From: JBCBCP01 sp038530575
Lineage (GTDB): Bacteria; Pseudomonadota; Alphaproteobacteria; Rhodobacterales; Rhodobacteraceae
Reading direction: 5' to 3'
NCBI GenBank assembly: GCA_038530575.1
Contig: JBCBCP010000002.1
Location: 77,858-141,857, forward strand
Length of the DNA: 64,000 bases
In this document: piece after piece, positions 1 to 8,048 of the stretch
How the letters are laid out: the number at the start of each line of letters is the position of its first letter
How positions within the stretch are numbered: the first letter of the stretch is position 1
Notes under the pieces: model-generated
Databases searched by the model: none
Seen by the model: the letters and a program-made list of their open reading frames with translations, nothing else
What the model was told of the DNA's origin: nothing
Translations under genes and position numbers: made by a program

Positions 1-1014
1 GAAGACCCCAAGACCCGCTTTGTCGGCGTGCGTGGGATCATGAAGCAAAAGCTGGCCGATGGCGACACGGACACGGCGATGAAGCTGGCCGAAAAGGCCT
101 TTGCCCTCAAGCCCGCGCATACCGAAACCGGTGACACGCTGCTGCGCCTGCAAGCGCAGACCGAAGACTGGAAGGGCGCGCGCGCCACGCTCAACACAAA
201 GCTGAAGCAGGGCGATCTGCCCCGCGATGTGCACCGCCGCCGCGATGCTGTTCTCGCGTTGAGCGAGGCGTGGCAGTTCATGGCGGAGGGTGAGACGGAA
301 AAGGCAGGAGACGCGGCAATCAGCGCAAACAAGCTGTCGCCTGACTTTGTGCCCGCCGCCGCGATGGCGGCTCGTGCGCTCGCGACGCGTGGAAACAAGC
401 GCGCCGCAACCAAGGTGGTCAAGAAAGCCTGGGAAAGGGCCCCTCACCCCGACCTCGCCGCGGCCTTTGCTGAAATCCAGCCTGATGAAAGCGCCAACGC
501 GCGCATGAAGCGCTTTACCGTTTTGACCAAGCAACATCCGAGCGATCCGGAAACCAAGATGTTGCTGGCCGAATTGCATATCGCAGCCGAGGATTTCCCC
601 GGCGCGCGCCGTGCGCTTGGCGATCTGCTGGACGAGGACCCGACGGCGCGATCGGCAACACTGATGGCGGCCATTGAACGGGGCGAAGGCGCTGACGATC
701 AGGTGGTCAAGGCGTGGCTTGCCCGCGCGCTGACCCTGCCCCGCGGCCCGCAATGGATCTGCGACGTGTGCGGGCACATCTATGCGACATGGCAACCGGT
801 CTGCGACACATGCGACGGGTTCGACACGCTCAGCTGGAAGCGCCCGCCGGCCTCCGAACTGCAGATCGGCACAGAAATGCTGCCCCTCATCGTCGGCCCT
901 GCGCAGGCTGACAACACCGCGGTTGTTGTCGCCGAAGACATGCCCGACGCCGAAATCATCACCGCCGAAGAAGCGCCAGAAGCCGAAACGGAAAACGGCG
1001 CGCAGAAAGCCTGA
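1..1014 (+). CDS. HemY-like TPR protein with C-terminal zinc ribbon (5' truncated)
   Basis: The reading frame is open from base 1, so the N-terminus lies outside the window. The visible 337 residues are alanine-rich paired helices of tetratricopeptide type, as in HemY N-domain proteins, inner-membrane proteins usually encoded near hemD/hemC. The C-terminus carries four cysteine codons at 760, 769, 802 and 811 (CxxC-N10-CxxC), a rubredoxin-like zinc ribbon reminiscent of LapB. An acidic tail follows. A link to haem or envelope biogenesis rests on family membership only; no catalytic motif is visible. A strong hairpin overlaps the stop codon. Confidence 0.75.
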   Translation, partial: EDPKTRFVGVRGIMKQKLADGDTDTAMKLAEKAFALKPAHTETGDTLLRLQAQTEDWKGARATLNTKLKQGDLPRDVHRRRDAVLALSEAWQFMAEGETEKAGDAAISANKLSPDFVPAAAMAARALATRGNKRAATKVVKKAWERAPHPDLAAAFAEIQPDESANARMKRFTVLTKQHPSDPETKMLLAELHIAAEDFPGARRALGDLLDEDPTARSATLMAAIERGEGADDQVVKAWLARALTLPRGPQWICDVCGHIYATWQPVCDTCDGFDTLSWKRPPASELQIGTEMLPLIVGPAQADNTAVVVAEDMPDAEIITAEEAPEAETENGAQKA

Positions 1015-1030
1015 CGCGCCGTTTTCTAAT
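992..1030 (+). terminator. Intrinsic terminator overlapping the HemY-like stop codon
   Basis: The 11-base arm 992-1002 (AAAACGGCGCG) is perfectly complementary to 1015-1025 (CGCGCCGTTTT). The 12-base loop contains the stop codon, and the 3' arm ends in TTTT followed by a T-rich stretch. The downstream gene is convergent (ahcY), so termination here is expected. Confidence 0.7.
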
Positions 1031-1064
1031 TTTATGGTGGCGGGGCACGGCCCGCTGTTTCCGC

Positions 1065-2453
1065 TTAATAGCGGTAGTGTTCCGGCTTGAACGGGCCTTC
1101 GGGTTTGACACCGATATATGAGGCTTGATCGGGCGCTAGCTCGGTCAGTTTCACGCCGATCCGCGCAAGGTGCAGGCGCGCGACCTTCTCGTCGAGGTGC
1201 TTGGGCAGGATGTAGACTTGGTTCTCGTAATCGTCGCCCTTCGTCCACAACTCGATCTGCGCCAGCACCTGGTTGGTGAAGGAAGCGGACATCACGAATG
1301 ACGGATGGCCCGTTGCATTTCCAAGGTTCAGGAGACGCCCTTCGGACAGCAGAATGATACGATTGCCGGACGGCATTTCGATCATGTCTACCTGTTCCTT
1401 GATGTTGGTCCACTTGTGGTTCTTCAGGCTGGCGACCTGAATTTCGTTGTCGAAGTGGCCGATATTACCGACGATCGCCATGTCTTTCATCGCGCGCATA
1501 TGCTCGATGCGGATGACGTCCTTGTTGCCGGTGGTGGTGATGAAGATGTCAGCCGATGCGACTTCATCCTCCAGCAGCGTGACTTCGAAGCCGTCCATTG
1601 CGGCCTGAAGGGCGCAGATCGGATCAACCTCGGTGACCTTCACCCGCGCGCCTGCCCCGCGCAGGGATGCGGCGGAGCCTTTGCCCACATCGCCGTAGCC
1701 CATCACGACAGCGACTTTGCCGGCCATCATCGTGTCGGTGGCGCGGCGGATCCCGTCAACCAGCGATTCCTTGCAGCCGTACTTGTTGTCGAACTTCGAC
1801 TTGGTGACGCTGTCGTTCACGTTGATCGCAGGGAAAGGCAGCTGGCCCTCGCGCACCAGCTCATAGAGACGGTGCACACCGGTCGTCGTTTCCTCGGACA
1901 CGCCCTTGATCTGGTCGCGGACCTTGGTGAACCAGCCCGGAGAGGCCTCCATGCGCTTGGCGATCTGCGCCTTGATCACTTCTTCTTCTTCGGATTGCGG
2001 AACGGGGATGATCTCTTCACCCGCTTCGGCCCGTGCGCCCAGCAGGATGTACAGCGTCGCGTCGCCGCCATCGTCGAGGATCATGTTCGGGCCATCCGCG
2101 AACATGAAGGATTTGTCGAGGTAATCCCAATGCTCTTCAAGGCTTTGACCCTTGATCGCGAAGACCGGTGTGCCACCTGCCGCTATGGCCGCAGCAGCAT
2201 GGTCCTGGGTCGAAAAGATGTTGCACGATGCCCAGCGCACATCCGCGCCAAGCTCAACCAGCGTTTCGATCAGAACCGCCGTCTGGATGGTCATGTGCAG
2301 CGAGCCGACGATGCGCGCACCGCTCAGCGGTTTGCTTTGCCCGTACTCCTCGCGCAGCGCCATCAGGCCCGGCATTTCGGTTTCGGCGATATCCAGTTCC
2401 TTGCGGCCGTAGCCCGCCAGGTCGATGTCTTTGACGATATAGTCTTTGGCCAT
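1065..2453 (-). CDS. ahcY: Adenosylhomocysteinase
   Basis: Hydrolyses S-adenosylhomocysteine to adenosine and homocysteine, removing the product inhibitor of methyltransferases in the cytoplasmic activated-methyl cycle. The 462-residue length is normal for the bacterial form. The NAD-binding loop GYGDVGKG is at 252-259 and the C-terminus is the diagnostic KPEHYRY. The start is ATG with AGGA about 10 bases upstream. In Rhodobacter capsulatus ahcY follows the regB-senC-regA-hvrA cluster; here it is the far neighbour of regA, separated by an HD and a GNAT gene, with no hvrA. Its 5' leader can form competing hairpins (see the separate entry). Confidence 0.97.
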   Translation of the reverse strand: MAKDYIVKDIDLAGYGRKELDIAETEMPGLMALREEYGQSKPLSGARIVGSLHMTIQTAVLIETLVELGADVRWASCNIFSTQDHAAAAIAAGGTPVFAIKGQSLEEHWDYLDKSFMFADGPNMILDDGGDATLYILLGARAEAGEEIIPVPQSEEEEVIKAQIAKRMEASPGWFTKVRDQIKGVSEETTTGVHRLYELVREGQLPFPAINVNDSVTKSKFDNKYGCKESLVDGIRRATDTMMAGKVAVVMGYGDVGKGSAASLRGAGARVKVTEVDPICALQAAMDGFEVTLLEDEVASADIFITTTGNKDVIRIEHMRAMKDMAIVGNIGHFDNEIQVASLKNHKWTNIKEQVDMIEMPSGNRIILLSEGRLLNLGNATGHPSFVMSASFTNQVLAQIELWTKGDDYENQVYILPKHLDEKVARLHLARIGVKLTELAPDQASYIGVKPEGPFKPEHYRY

Positions 2454-2496
2454 ACGCTTTTCCTAACCTCGTGTTTGCGCGCGGCGTACCAGCTTT

Positions 2497-2544
2497 GCGC
2501 CGAAGCCTCAATTGCTTGGGCGCCGCAAGTGCGATTGCGGCTTC
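2497..2544 (-). promoter_or_regulatory. Possible structured leader of ahcY mRNA
   Basis: In the region just upstream of ahcY, a 7-bp hairpin is formed by 2522-2528 and 2535-2541. Its 3' arm overlaps an alternative 6-bp pairing, GAAGCC 2502-2507 with GGCTTC 2539-2544, and a GCGCC/GGCGC pairing (2497-2501 with 2519-2523) also competes. Mutually exclusive stems before ahcY suggest a switch. However, the sequence does not show the conserved core of the known SAH riboswitch, so the call is weak. Confidence 0.3.
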
Positions 2545-2607
2545 ATCGCCGGACCCGAGACGGTTAAACAACATGGGTCATCAGCCTAGAAACACCGGAG
2601 CGCCCCA

Positions 2608-3204
2608 ATGGCCCGCCAAACCCGCGCTTGGCAACGCATGCTGTCGGGCCGCAGGCTTGACCTGCTCGACCCGACACCCATGGATATCGAGATTGAGGAT
2701 ATTGCACACGGCCTTGCCTTTGTCGCGCGGTGGAACGGGCAAACCATTGGAGAGTATGCGTATTCCGTCGCCGAGCATTCGCTTTTGGTCGAGGCGCTGT
2801 TTGAAAGGCTGGTGCCGAGCGTCGAGCCAAAATGGAAGCTGGCTGCCCTTCTGCATGACGCCCCAGAATACGTGATCGGGGACATGATATCGCCTGTCAA
2901 AGCTGCCGTTGGGCCGGGATACGGGGCTCTGGATGAACGGCTGGAGGCGGCCATTCACATCCGGTTCGGACTGCCCGCGAAAGTTCCCACAAAAATAAAG
3001 CGAATTATCAAAAAGGCCGACAAGATCAGCGCCTGGATGGAGGCGACGCAGATTGCCGGTTTTACTAGGGCCGAAGCAACAAAGTTTTTTGGACAGCCCG
3101 ACCCGGCGATGATCGACGGGCTAGATATCGTGCTGCGCCCGCCGGTAGAGACCCGCGCGGCCTTTACCGCGCGCCACGCAGAGTTGTTGGCGGCCTGCTC
3201 ATGA
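2608..3204 (+). CDS. HD-domain phosphohydrolase (YfbR-like)
   Basis: A 198-residue cytoplasmic metal-dependent phosphohydrolase of the HD superfamily. The metal ligands are visible as H in SVAEHS (about residue 57), the HD pair in LLHDAPEY (about 88-95) followed by a helix with E and D, and a downstream D in KKADKISAW. This arrangement resembles the YfbR 5'-deoxynucleotidase group, but the substrate cannot be read from sequence. The ATG start at 2608 is chosen because the sequence before it is ahcY leader. It overlaps the next gene by four bases (ATGA), so the two are probably translationally coupled. Confidence 0.8.
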   Translation: MARQTRAWQRMLSGRRLDLLDPTPMDIEIEDIAHGLAFVARWNGQTIGEYAYSVAEHSLLVEALFERLVPSVEPKWKLAALLHDAPEYVIGDMISPVKAAVGPGYGALDERLEAAIHIRFGLPAKVPTKIKRIIKKADKISAWMEATQIAGFTRAEATKFFGQPDPAMIDGLDIVLRPPVETRAAFTARHAELLAACS

Positions 3205-3689
3205 TCGCCGTTCGGCCCGCCATATCCCTTGATGCCGCGTCGATGGCTAAGCTACTGAATGCCATCATCCGGGAGGGCGGCACAACGGCGATGACGCAGG
3301 ACGTGAAAGCGTCGGATATTGCGGACTGGATGGCCTCCAACGACGGGCGCGCGGCGTGGCACGTTGCGGTGGACGGCGGCGAGAATGTCGTTGGGTTTCA
3401 GTATATTGAGCCAGGTGGCGACTACCTTCCCGATGAGGCGGCAGAGATCGCGACTTTTGTACAAATTGGCCAGACCGGGCTCGGCATCGGGTCAAAACTG
3501 TTTGAGGCGACGCGGCGGGCGGCCAAGGAGATCGGCTACGTCTGGATCAACGCAAATATCCGCAGCGATAATGAGGGGGGCCTGATCTATTACCAGTCCC
3601 GAGGCTTTACCACTTACGGCGTGATTGAAGGGTATGCTCTTGCCGACGGCACAATCGTCGACAAGACGCTTAAACGGTTTGACCTTTAG
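3201..3689 (+). CDS. GNAT-family N-acetyltransferase
   Basis: A 162-residue acetyl-CoA-dependent acyltransferase. The N-terminal half has the GNAT beta1-alpha1 pattern (IAVRPAISLDAASMAKLLN). The acetyl-CoA pyrophosphate loop reads QIGTGLGIGSKL-like near residues 92-100, followed by the helix LFEATRRAAKEIGY. The C-terminus has NIRSDNEGGLIYYQSRGF, typical of the final beta-bulge region. The acceptor substrate is unknown. It is coupled to the upstream HD gene by an ATGA overlap and converges on regA with 9 bases between the stops. Confidence 0.82.
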   Translation: MIAVRPAISLDAASMAKLLNAIIREGGTTAMTQDVKASDIADWMASNDGRAAWHVAVDGGENVVGFQYIEPGGDYLPDEAAEIATFVQIGQTGLGIGSKLFEATRRAAKEIGYVWINANIRSDNEGGLIYYQSRGFTTYGVIEGYALADGTIVDKTLKRFDL

Positions 3690-3698
3690 GGCGGTTTG

Positions 3699-4253
3699 TC
3701 AGCGCGGGCTGCGCTTTGCCAGGATACGCTGCAGGGTGCGGCGGTGCATGTTCAGACGTCGCGCCGTTTCCGACACGTTCCGATCACACAGCTCATAAAC
3801 CCGCTGGATGTGTTCCCAGCGAACGCGGTCGGCGCTCATAGGGTTTTCTGGCGGCGGAGGAAGATCATCGCCGGTTGCGAGCAGCGCGTTCACGATGTCG
3901 GCCGCATCAGCAGGCTTTGACAGATAGTCCGTCGCACCGATCTTGACCGCAGCAACGGCCGTAGCAATCGCGCCATACCCTGTCAGGACAACAACCCGCG
4001 CGTCGGGGCGCTTTTCACGCAGAACCTCCACCACGTCGAGGCCGTTGCCATCCTCAAGGCGCAGATCAACCACGGCATAGGCGGGCGGACGGGCTGTTGC
4101 AATCGCGCGGCCTGCGGCGACGCTGTCTGCAGTTTCGATATCAAAGCCGCGCCGCTCCATCGCCTTGGCCAGACGCCGCAGAAACGGTTCGTCATCGTCA
4201 ACCAACAGAAGGGACTTGTCTTCTCCGATGTCCTTAAGGTCTCCCTCGGGCAT
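3699..4253 (-). CDS. regA: Redox response regulator RegA (PrrA/ActR family)
   Basis: DNA-binding output protein of the RegB-RegA global redox system, which activates photosynthesis, carbon and nitrogen fixation and respiratory genes when oxygen falls. It is 184 residues long. The receiver domain (about 13-125) has the acidic triad VDDDE at 18-22, phospho-acceptor D63, T91 and K113. A proline-rich linker (DDLPPPPENP) leads to a Fis-type helix-turn-helix (NVSETARRLNMHRRTLQRIL) close to the C-terminus, the hallmark of the family. senC lies 68 bases upstream on the same strand, and a 15-base palindrome occupies that gap. Confidence 0.95.
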   Translation of the reverse strand: MPEGDLKDIGEDKSLLLVDDDEPFLRRLAKAMERRGFDIETADSVAAGRAIATARPPAYAVVDLRLEDGNGLDVVEVLREKRPDARVVVLTGYGAIATAVAAVKIGATDYLSKPADAADIVNALLATGDDLPPPPENPMSADRVRWEHIQRVYELCDRNVSETARRLNMHRRTLQRILAKRSPR

Positions 4254-4267
4254 ATCGTTCTCCGCGC

Positions 4268-4282
4268 GCTGAATAATTCAGC
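4268..4282. promoter_or_regulatory. 15-base palindrome upstream of regA
   Basis: GCTGAATAATTCAGC is a perfect inverted repeat around a single central A, lying 15 bases upstream of the regA start in the 68-base senC-regA gap. It has no T-run, so it does not look like a terminator. The position suits an operator affecting regA independently of senC. I do not recognise the motif. Confidence 0.35.
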
Positions 4283-4321
4283 ACACTATGTAGATCGGGT
4301 CCGCTGAGGTCAAATGCCGCA

Positions 4322-4951
4322 TCATCCGATTGCGGCAGCCTCTACAAAACAGGCAACGCGGTCGGCCATCACCTCGGGCGTCACGTCGCGGCGGAAGAAG
4401 TCCACGAAGCCGACGCCGGGCATGGTTAGGTAGGTGAACGTCGAATGGTCCACGAGGTAGAATTCGTCACCATCCGCGGCATCGTGCGCACGGTAGTAGG
4501 TGCGATATGCCTCAGAGGCTGCTTTGACCTGCTCCGGTGAGCCGGTCAGGCCGACGACATTTTCGCCCATGTAGAAGGTAAAGTCGCCCACCACCTCGGG
4601 CGTGTCACGCGCCGGGTCAATCGAGATGAAGATTGGCGTCACATCAAGCCCGGTTTCCGCCAGAATGTTTGTGGCCTGAACGTTGCGCGCCATGTCGAAG
4701 GGGCAGACGTCTGGGCAGAATGTGTAGCCAAAGTAGATCAGCGACGGCTCTGTCAGCACATCCTGATCGGTGACTGTTTGGCCCTCACTGTTTACCAGTG
4801 TGAACGGCCCGCCAATATCGCCGCCGACCGACCCGCCGGAACACTGCGCAAAGGTGGTGCTTTGCGATGCGCCAAACTGGGTCCACAGGTAAGTCCCCGC
4901 CAATCCCGAAACAACGACTAAGGCGGCGGCGATTGCAGCGATGCGGGTCAT
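4322..4951 (-). CDS. senC: SCO1/SenC/PrrC copper-chaperone family protein
   Basis: A 209-residue periplasmic, membrane-tethered thioredoxin-fold protein that supports copper delivery to cytochrome c oxidase and affects RegB signalling in purple bacteria. A single N-terminal membrane anchor spans about residues 4-24. The copper/redox motif CxxxC is C79-P-D-V-C83. The conserved distal histidine is in VDHSTF (about residue 169). An additional cysteine, C37, sits just after the anchor. The gene is divergent from regB and upstream of regA on the same strand, as in Rhodobacter. Confidence 0.93.
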   Translation of the reverse strand: MTRIAAIAAALVVVSGLAGTYLWTQFGASQSTTFAQCSGGSVGGDIGGPFTLVNSEGQTVTDQDVLTEPSLIYFGYTFCPDVCPFDMARNVQATNILAETGLDVTPIFISIDPARDTPEVVGDFTFYMGENVVGLTGSPEQVKAASEAYRTYYRAHDAADGDEFYLVDHSTFTYLTMPGVGFVDFFRRDVTPEVMADRVACFVEAAAIG

Positions 4952-5032
4952 GACGTCCTCCGGATGCTTGTTTGCTTTGCGCTAACAGGTAGACATGATC
5001 AGGCTCAACACAACGAACGGGATTGTGACCCA

Positions 5033-6415
5033 ATGGCGCAGCTGAATTTTGGATTTCTGGCGGGGCAGAACCGGGGTAACTGGATTCGCCTGCGCACTCT
5101 GATCCTTTTGCGCTGGGTGGCCATCGTCGGTCAGCTGATCGCGATTACCGTGGCCCAACGCTACTATAACCTCACGCTGGAGCTTGGTCTGTGCTACCTC
5201 GCCGTTGGCGTCAGCGTGATCGGCAACCTGATCGCCATCTTTGTGTTCCCGGAAAACAAACGCCTGTCGGAATCCGAGAACATGATCATGGTCTTGTTCG
5301 ACCTGCTGCAAATCGCGTTTCTGCTGTTTCTGACGGGCGGGCTGCATAACCCGTTTGCCCTTCTGCTGCTAGGGCCCGTCACGATTTCGGCCTCCGTGCT
5401 GTCGGCCCGATCAACGATGATCATCGGCGGCGTGGCGATCTTGCTCGTGAGTGCCCTGTCACAGTATCACTTTCCGCTTCGGACCGAGCAGGGGTTCATC
5501 CTTTTCATGCCGGATATCTTCGTGTTCGGGAACTGGACCGCCCTTGTCATTGCGATCGGCTTCATCGGTGCCTACAGCTGGCGGGTCACCGCAGAAATGC
5601 ACGCGATGGCGGATGCGCTGAGTGCAACGCAAGAAGCGCTATCACGAGAGCAAAAACTGACGGACCTTGGCGGTGTGGTCGCCGCTGCCGCGCATGAGTT
5701 GGGCACGCCACTGGCAACGATCAAACTGGCCTCGGGCGAACTTATGGACATGCTGGAGGATCAGCCAGACCTGCGCGAAGATGCGGCGCTCATCCGTGAA
5801 CAGGCTGACCGTTGCCGCGAAATTCTGCGCGACATGGGCCGCGCCGGCAAAAGCGACACGCATTTGCGGCAGGCCCCGCTGGTCGCTGTGATTAACGAAG
5901 CGGCGGAACCTCACGCGGAGCGGGGCAAAACGATCCAGTACACCCAAGGCGCACAGGACGGTGACGACCTTGAACAACCGCTGATCCTGCGGAAGCCAGA
6001 AATTATCCACGGCCTGCGCAATATGGTGCAAAATGCCGTCGACTTTGCCAAAGCCAATGTCTGGATCGAAATGCGCTGGACGGCCAAGGAAATCTCGATC
6101 CGGATCATGGACGATGGCGCTGGCTTTCCTCCGCACCTTCTGGGCCGGATTGGTGACCCGTTCATGCGGCGGCGCAAGAACAAGACGCAGCGACCCGGCT
6201 ACGAGGGGATGGGGCTTGGCCTTTTCATAGCGAAAACACTGCTGGAGCGGACCGGGGCGGTTTTGAACTTTGCCAATGGGCACGATCCGTATGATCCACC
6301 TAAGGATGGCGCTCCGCAGATTGGTGCAATTGTCGAGATCACATGGCCTCGGGCCATCATTGACGCGCGTCTGGTCGGCGCGGAGGTCACGGAAAATCAG
6401 CGTATCACAGCGTGA
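5033..6415 (+). CDS. regB: Redox sensor histidine kinase RegB (PrrB)
   Basis: Membrane histidine kinase that phosphorylates RegA in response to quinone-pool and oxygen state. It is 460 residues from ATG 5033; upstream in-frame codons lack family-like sequence. Six hydrophobic segments lie between about 25 and 182. The quinone-sensing motif GGLHNPF is at 102-108. The H-box is AAAAHELGTPLATI with phospho-acceptor H221, and the redox-active cysteine is C261 in ADRCREIL. Kinase N and G boxes follow (QNAVDFA; DDGAGFP; GMGLGLFIAKTLLE). All diagnostic residues are intact. It is divergent from senC. Confidence 0.96.
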   Translation: MAQLNFGFLAGQNRGNWIRLRTLILLRWVAIVGQLIAITVAQRYYNLTLELGLCYLAVGVSVIGNLIAIFVFPENKRLSESENMIMVLFDLLQIAFLLFLTGGLHNPFALLLLGPVTISASVLSARSTMIIGGVAILLVSALSQYHFPLRTEQGFILFMPDIFVFGNWTALVIAIGFIGAYSWRVTAEMHAMADALSATQEALSREQKLTDLGGVVAAAAHELGTPLATIKLASGELMDMLEDQPDLREDAALIREQADRCREILRDMGRAGKSDTHLRQAPLVAVINEAAEPHAERGKTIQYTQGAQDGDDLEQPLILRKPEIIHGLRNMVQNAVDFAKANVWIEMRWTAKEISIRIMDDGAGFPPHLLGRIGDPFMRRRKNKTQRPGYEGMGLGLFIAKTLLERTGAVLNFANGHDPYDPPKDGAPQIGAIVEITWPRAIIDARLVGAEVTENQRITA

Positions 6416-6428
6416 CGCCTGCATTTGG

Positions 6429-6443
6429 TTAACATGGCATTAA
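6429..6443. promoter_or_regulatory. CtrA-type binding site
   Basis: TTAACATGGCATTAA matches the CtrA consensus TTAA-N7-TTAA exactly, and the arms extend to GGTTAA/TTAACC. A second, imperfect site follows at 6460-6474 (TTAA-N7-GTAA). Both lie in the 70-base gap before the PAS-protein gene, 43 and 12 bases from its start. CtrA is the cell-cycle, motility and gene-transfer-agent regulator of Alphaproteobacteria. Confidence 0.6.
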
Positions 6444-6485
6444 CCAATGACCGTGTAAGTTAACCTTGGGGTAACGGAGGCGCTC

Positions 6486-8000
6486 ATGCCGCTGACAACG
6501 ATGGCATTCATTCTGTTGATTGCCTGCGCTACAGTCACTGCCGCGCTTTGGCTCGTGCTGCGCATGAGCCGGCAACCGACAAATGTGGTAACCCATTCAG
6601 ATATCGACAGCCGCACAACGCTTCTTTTTGAGGGTTGCGAGCTGGTGGACGCAACCGACACGGCACACCGTATCCTTGGCCTTGACCCTGAAAAGGCGGA
6701 TTGGTCATCGATCAAGCAGGAGCTGGTACATCGTTTTTCTGGTTTACCGAACGACCTTGATGACTTGGATGAAGGTGTTCATACGCTTGGCCCCCGCACC
6801 AACAACGACCCGTCATTCCTTGAAGTTGAACGGGCAGGAGCATCAAGTATCGTAACGCTCTACTCGGATGGGGCAAAAGGAGACGCCGGCCGCTTGGCCC
6901 AGCTTGAAGCGGAAAACGCAACGCTGCGCCGCGCGGTCGAAAGCTCTCCGCATCCGATCTGGCAGGCAGAAGCGACCGGTCAAGTGAGTTGGTACAACCG
7001 CGCCTATGGCGCGCTACTGGACAAAGCAGGCAAGCAAGCCAGCGGCACAGAGCCGCTTTTTGACATTCCGCCCGACCTGACTCAGGAGCCTCGAGATCAA
7101 CGCGCACAATTGCAGCGGCAGAGCGACGGAACGCATATGTGGTTTGATCTTGTGCTGCAGCGGATGGACGGCGTGGCTATCGGCCATGCGATGGATATTG
7201 AACCAGTAATCCGGGCAGAGGTTGCGCAGCGCAATTTCGTGCAGACGCTCGCCAAAACATTTGCTCAGCTTTCAATTGGTCTGGCCATATTTGATCGTAA
7301 CGGCAAGCTTGCCCTGTTCAATCCCGCGCTCGTCGATCTGACAACGCTGCCTGCAGAACTGCTCAGTGGTCGCCCGGATCTTGCGACCTTCTTTGACCAG
7401 CTGCGGGACAGGCGGATGATGCCGGAACCCAAAAGCTACATCTCTTGGCGACAAGAGATAGCCGAAATGATCGCGGCGGCAGAAGATGGCCGATATCAGG
7501 AAACATGGACGCTCGAATCCGGCCAGACCTACCGAGTCAGCGGACGGCCACACCCGGACAACGCCATTGCCTTCCTGATCGAAGATATCAGCGCCGAAAT
7601 GCTGCTCACGCGAAATTTCCGCGCAGAACTAGAGCTTGGCCAGTCGTTGGTGGACAGTCTAACGGACCCGATTGCCGTCTTTACCAACACTGGCGTCCTG
7701 ACACTATCGAACGCAGCCTACCGCTCGTTGTGCAAAGTGGATCCGCACAGCAGCTTTGCAGATTTCACTGTTCTGGACGCCTTGCGCGACTGGCACCAGA
7801 TCGCGCAACCAAGCCCCGTGTGGGGCGATATCCGTGATTTCGTACAAGATATGGGCGAACGCGTTGCGTGGGACGCTGCCGTTTCCCTCAAAGACGGATC
7901 GCGCTGGGTCTGCCATGTTCAGCCCATTGCCACGGGCGCAACCGCCGTGCGCCTGTCGCCCGATCACGCCCACGTCAAGGCCGACGCTACTACAGCCTAG
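6486..8000 (+). CDS. Membrane-anchored multi-PAS protein without output domain
   Basis: A 504-residue protein with one N-terminal membrane segment (about 5-24). A short coiled-coil-like stretch (RLAQLEAENATLRRAVE, about 137-153) is followed by three PAS-like blocks, near 155-240, 255-375 (LSIGLAIFDRNGKLALFN) and 390-480 (LTDPIAVFTNTGVLTLSN). No histidine kinase, GGDEF, EAL or helix-turn-helix region follows the last PAS, so it is a sensor or scaffold that must act through partners. It lies 70 bases after regB behind CtrA-type boxes and 48 bases before tsaE. A partner cannot be named from sequence. Confidence 0.8.
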   Translation: MPLTTMAFILLIACATVTAALWLVLRMSRQPTNVVTHSDIDSRTTLLFEGCELVDATDTAHRILGLDPEKADWSSIKQELVHRFSGLPNDLDDLDEGVHTLGPRTNNDPSFLEVERAGASSIVTLYSDGAKGDAGRLAQLEAENATLRRAVESSPHPIWQAEATGQVSWYNRAYGALLDKAGKQASGTEPLFDIPPDLTQEPRDQRAQLQRQSDGTHMWFDLVLQRMDGVAIGHAMDIEPVIRAEVAQRNFVQTLAKTFAQLSIGLAIFDRNGKLALFNPALVDLTTLPAELLSGRPDLATFFDQLRDRRMMPEPKSYISWRQEIAEMIAAAEDGRYQETWTLESGQTYRVSGRPHPDNAIAFLIEDISAEMLLTRNFRAELELGQSLVDSLTDPIAVFTNTGVLTLSNAAYRSLCKVDPHSSFADFTVLDALRDWHQIAQPSPVWGDIRDFVQDMGERVAWDAAVSLKDGSRWVCHVQPIATGATAVRLSPDHAHVKADATTA

Positions 8001-8048
8001 AAACGCATTGCGGTTGCAGCGCTCGGACCACAGGCTAGGCTGCGGGCC

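Noticed and set aside
1305..2567. A 420-codon open frame antisense to ahcY
   Set aside because: It mirrors the highly conserved ahcY gene; high-GC codon usage opens this frame by chance.
2454..2607. Known SAH riboswitch upstream of ahcY
   Set aside because: The conserved core of that family is not visible; only generic competing hairpins are present.
5642..6424. A 260-codon open frame antisense to regB
   Set aside because: It is a shadow of the clearly identified kinase domain.
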